A stretch of 64,000 nt of DNA from contig NW_005198966.1 of assembly GCF_000372725.1 (NCBI RefSeq), forward strand, positions 1,169,338 through 1,233,337, in the 5' to 3' direction. The position numbers were made by a program, and so were the translations under genes. Each line of letters starts with the position of its first letter. The first letter of the stretch is position 1. This document shows, one piece after another, positions 62,067-64,000 of the stretch. Origin of the DNA: Emiliania huxleyi CCMP1516 (Eukaryota; Haptophyta; Isochrysidales; Noelaerhabdaceae). Under the pieces are notes generated by a model. It ran no database searches. It was not told the DNA's origin and saw nothing but the letters and a program-made list of their open reading frames with translations.

Positions 62067-63002
62067 TCACGTGGCATCCACGCATGTCCCCACCCACTCC
62101 TTCCCGCCCACAAAGAACGGTGAGCAGAGGCTCCCATCAGGGCAGGGCCCGCCCCATGCATGACCCTCGCCGCACACTTGGAGCTCGACCTGAGCCGCTG
62201 GAGGTCGGGCTTCTGCTCCTCTAGTCCCTATTGGTGATGCTGAGCTGGAGTGTGGCGGGCAAGGGCAGCAGGAAGCCGGGGGTGGCGGGGACGGCGATGG
62301 GTGCTCTGGCACAGGAATCGGTCCGGACCCTAGATCCGGCGGGACCTCGTCACTGTGGCAGCACCCACTGCACTGAGCGCAGTCGTTGACCAGCAGGCGG
62401 CACGGCAAGTGAGAGACATTCGCGCAGGGAACACCAAAGCATATGTTACCGCACGAGTCACTCGAGGCAAGATCGCTCCCAGAGCCGTCTTCAAACGCTG
62501 AACCAACGTCGCTGAAGCCGTCGCTGATCCCAGAGCCTAAATCAAGTGTCACGTCACCCACCAACTCGACCTCACAATCCGCGCAGCCGGCGCATGCAGC
62601 TGATGAACACTTGAGTTCCCACGTCCCAAGGGCGTCGTTGCACCACTGGGCGCACGCCATCGACGGCCAGATTGACGGAATCGCTGGCGGCGGCAGTGTT
62701 GACGGTGCTGGCGGCGTGGAGCACGCTGAGCAGGCCCGGCAGGCCTCCCAGGTGCACTTATACTCCCACGGCCCCGTACTGAAGGCGCAAAAGCGCCTGC
62801 ATGCTGTTGTCGGCGCCGCCGGCCACGGCGGCGGCGAAGTCAGCGTATGCGGCGACGGAGCAAGCCCAGACGGTAGCTCGGAACACTCGGAGCAGCCCCT
62901 GCAGCGTTTCCAGGAGCACCGCACTGTCCACGTTTGCGTTTTCGTGGAGCAGAATTGTGCGCAAACGTGACTCGACCACGCGTTTTGTGCGAGCCCCGCC
63001 AT
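62067..63002 (-). CDS. Cysteine-rich repeat protein, probably extracellular; 5' end uncertain
   Basis: Open frame of 311 residues from the ATG at 63002. Three copies of a Cys module, C-x2-[FW]-C-x6-7-W-x2-[RK]-C-x4-C-x2-C-x2-C, are seen in CAQFCSTKTQTWTVRCSW, CRRFCAFSTGPWEYKCTW and CAQWCNDALGTWELKCSS, joined by Pro-rich linkers. A second Cys cluster (CGNICFGVPCANVSHLPCRL, CAQCSGCC) follows, then a Pro-rich stretch and CGEGHAWGGPCPDGSLC. This density of cysteine implies a secreted or lumenal protein, but no signal peptide is present, so a first exon is probably missing upstream. Function unknown. Confidence 0.55.
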   Translation of the reverse strand: MAGLAQNAWSSHVCAQFCSTKTQTWTVRCSWKRCRGCSECSELPSGLAPSPHTLTSPPPWPAAPTTACRRFCAFSTGPWEYKCTWEACRACSACSTPPAPSTLPPPAIPSIWPSMACAQWCNDALGTWELKCSSAACAGCADCEVELVGDVTLDLGSGISDGFSDVGSAFEDGSGSDLASSDSCGNICFGVPCANVSHLPCRLLVNDCAQCSGCCHSDEVPPDLGSGPIPVPEHPSPSPPPPASCCPCPPHSSSASPIGTRGAEARPPAAQVELQVCGEGHAWGGPCPDGSLCSPFFVGGKEWVGTCVDAT

Positions 63003-63572
63003 TCCACTGACTTGAGCCGAGCGGACCGGCGGTCGCTGGGGCTCGGGCAATGTCTGTGCAAGCACACCTCACGGCAAATCCCAAATCGGCACGTAAAGCA
63101 ACAAAATCTCGCGCTCGCTAATAGCACGAGTCAATTGTCGGAAATCGCCGGGTTTGTTGGTGTGTGGATTTTGTTTTCTCTTTCTCTCTCACTCTCTCCC
63201 ACCCCTTCCGATTTTGATTAAACTTACCTTTGCCAACAACATACACACCTAACACACTAACCTCATGTATCGGAGTTATGGCATACTTAAGAGCTGTGAA
63301 CGTGAAGAGAGTGGTACCAGAACTGTGGGTCGTTGCGGCACGCATGGGGGGGCCTCCCGGACGTATGATCCTAGCCCAATACGTCCCACGGAGCACATTT
63401 CGATTTTTGACAGAATTAAATGCACTGCCCCCGCACGGTACTAATAGTCGTAGTTTTGGCACCGCTGCCCTTCACGGCACCACACCGCCGCTTGACAGCC
63501 CGGGATTAGCCTAGCAGCGAGTGGGCATCGCCTGCCGGTCGGCTGGGCACGAGCCAAGCACTTGGGCGGCCG
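63003..63572. other. Intergenic region
   Basis: No gene recognised. May contain the missing first exon of the Cys-rich gene. Confidence 0.4.
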
Positions 63573-63860
63573 TCAACCGAGTCCGAGCGGCGCCTGAGGC
63601 GGGTGCCACGGCGTCTGCACGAAGGCGTGGCGGGGTGAGGAGCCAGGAGTGGTGAACACCTCCCCGTCGGGCGCGCGGCGCGCCGGATGGTCCGCCGAGG
63701 CCGCCGCCGCCCCGGCGGCGGCGATGGGGGCGGCGGGGCCGACCCGGCCGGCGTTTGTCGGCTCCACCTACAGAAGAGCAGTCTCTGTGGGTCGACGATA
63801 CTAACTCGGTAGTAACGCGGAGCGATGCTGTGCGGCGCCGAGTTGTGCGCGAGGCGACCT
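63573..63860 (-). CDS. Possible partial gene at the window edge
   Basis: Two coding-like pieces on the minus strand: SIAPRYYRVSIVDPQRLLF (about 63780-63860) and, after a possible TCTGTAG acceptor near 63772, VEPTNAGRVGPAAPIAAAGA... ending at a stop at 63573. They may be exons of a gene that continues upstream toward or past the window end. The evidence is composition only; no family recognised. Confidence 0.2.
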
Positions 63861-64000
63861 CCTGAGGCTACCTGAGCTGGCAATGGATGCCACCAGGACG
63901 CACGGCTAGCAGGAGCCAGTCAGGCATGCCCTGCTGTGGAGCAGAGCCGGCTGGCGCACCGGCGATACTAACTCAGCGCGCCGCGAGAGGCGAATCTGGG

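Overview
The window is nuclear DNA of a GC-rich, intron-bearing photosynthetic eukaryote. The coding content fits an alga: a plastid-type FabZ, an NDC1-like NAD(P)H dehydrogenase, a KDO transferase and hydroxyproline-type SPPP cell-surface proteins. These sit beside general eukaryotic genes: polyubiquitin, a Rac GTPase, an eEF2 kinase, PFK-2/FBPase-2 and a PCIF1-type mRNA cap methyltransferase. Roughly half of the introns I could place have GC-AG rather than GT-AG ends. With the strong GC bias this suggests a haptophyte such as Emiliania/Gephyrocapsa or Chrysochromulina; that name is inference, not proof.

Layout. 0-5.4 kb: a cap m6Am methyltransferase with added zinc fingers (-), a repeat-filled spacer, and a membrane-anchored CobW/G3E GTPase (+). 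6.6-12.2 kb: the most striking gene, a predicted single-pass receptor with an ANF-receptor-type ectodomain joined through one membrane helix to a complete PI-specific phospholipase C (EF-like, X, Y, C2) and a C-terminal FHA domain. 12.5-20.4 kb: an alpha/beta-hydrolase-like gene (-), tetra-ubiquitin (+), an MgtE/SLC41 transporter (-) and an NDC1-like dehydrogenase (-) in about eight exons. 20.8-35.7 kb: a cytochrome bc1 assembly chaperone (+), an SLC35F-like transporter (-), a WW protein (-), a secreted PDZ-like protein (+), PFK-2/FBPase-2 (+), a RanBP2-type zinc-finger gene (-), Rac (+) and a secreted vWD-like protein (-). 36.9-44.9 kb: an ELM1-KDO transferase fusion (+), an SPPP-type membrane protein (-), an ORF interrupted by a foldback element, and FabZ (+). 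45-47.2 kb is repeat-rich, with a hAT-like MITE proven by an empty site at 55.5 kb. 47.5-54.9 kb: an inositol polyphosphate 5-phosphatase (-) and eEF2 kinase (+), the latter crossed by a 100-N gap that looks like an assembly artefact. 56.5-63 kb: a histidine-phosphatase/GNAT fusion (+), a single-pass membrane protein (+) and a cysteine-rich repeat protein (-).

Two genome-level themes stand out. First, many introns begin with a copy of the first bases of the exon that follows, and the rest of the intron is often three short tandem repeats. This is what intron birth by local tandem duplication across an AG|GY site would leave. Second, phosphoinositide and calcium signalling genes recur: the receptor-PLC, the inositol polyphosphate 5-phosphatase and eEF2 kinase. 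They are scattered, so a shared pathway is only inferred. All coordinates, splice sites and alignments were made by eye from the sequence; no search or transcript data were used.
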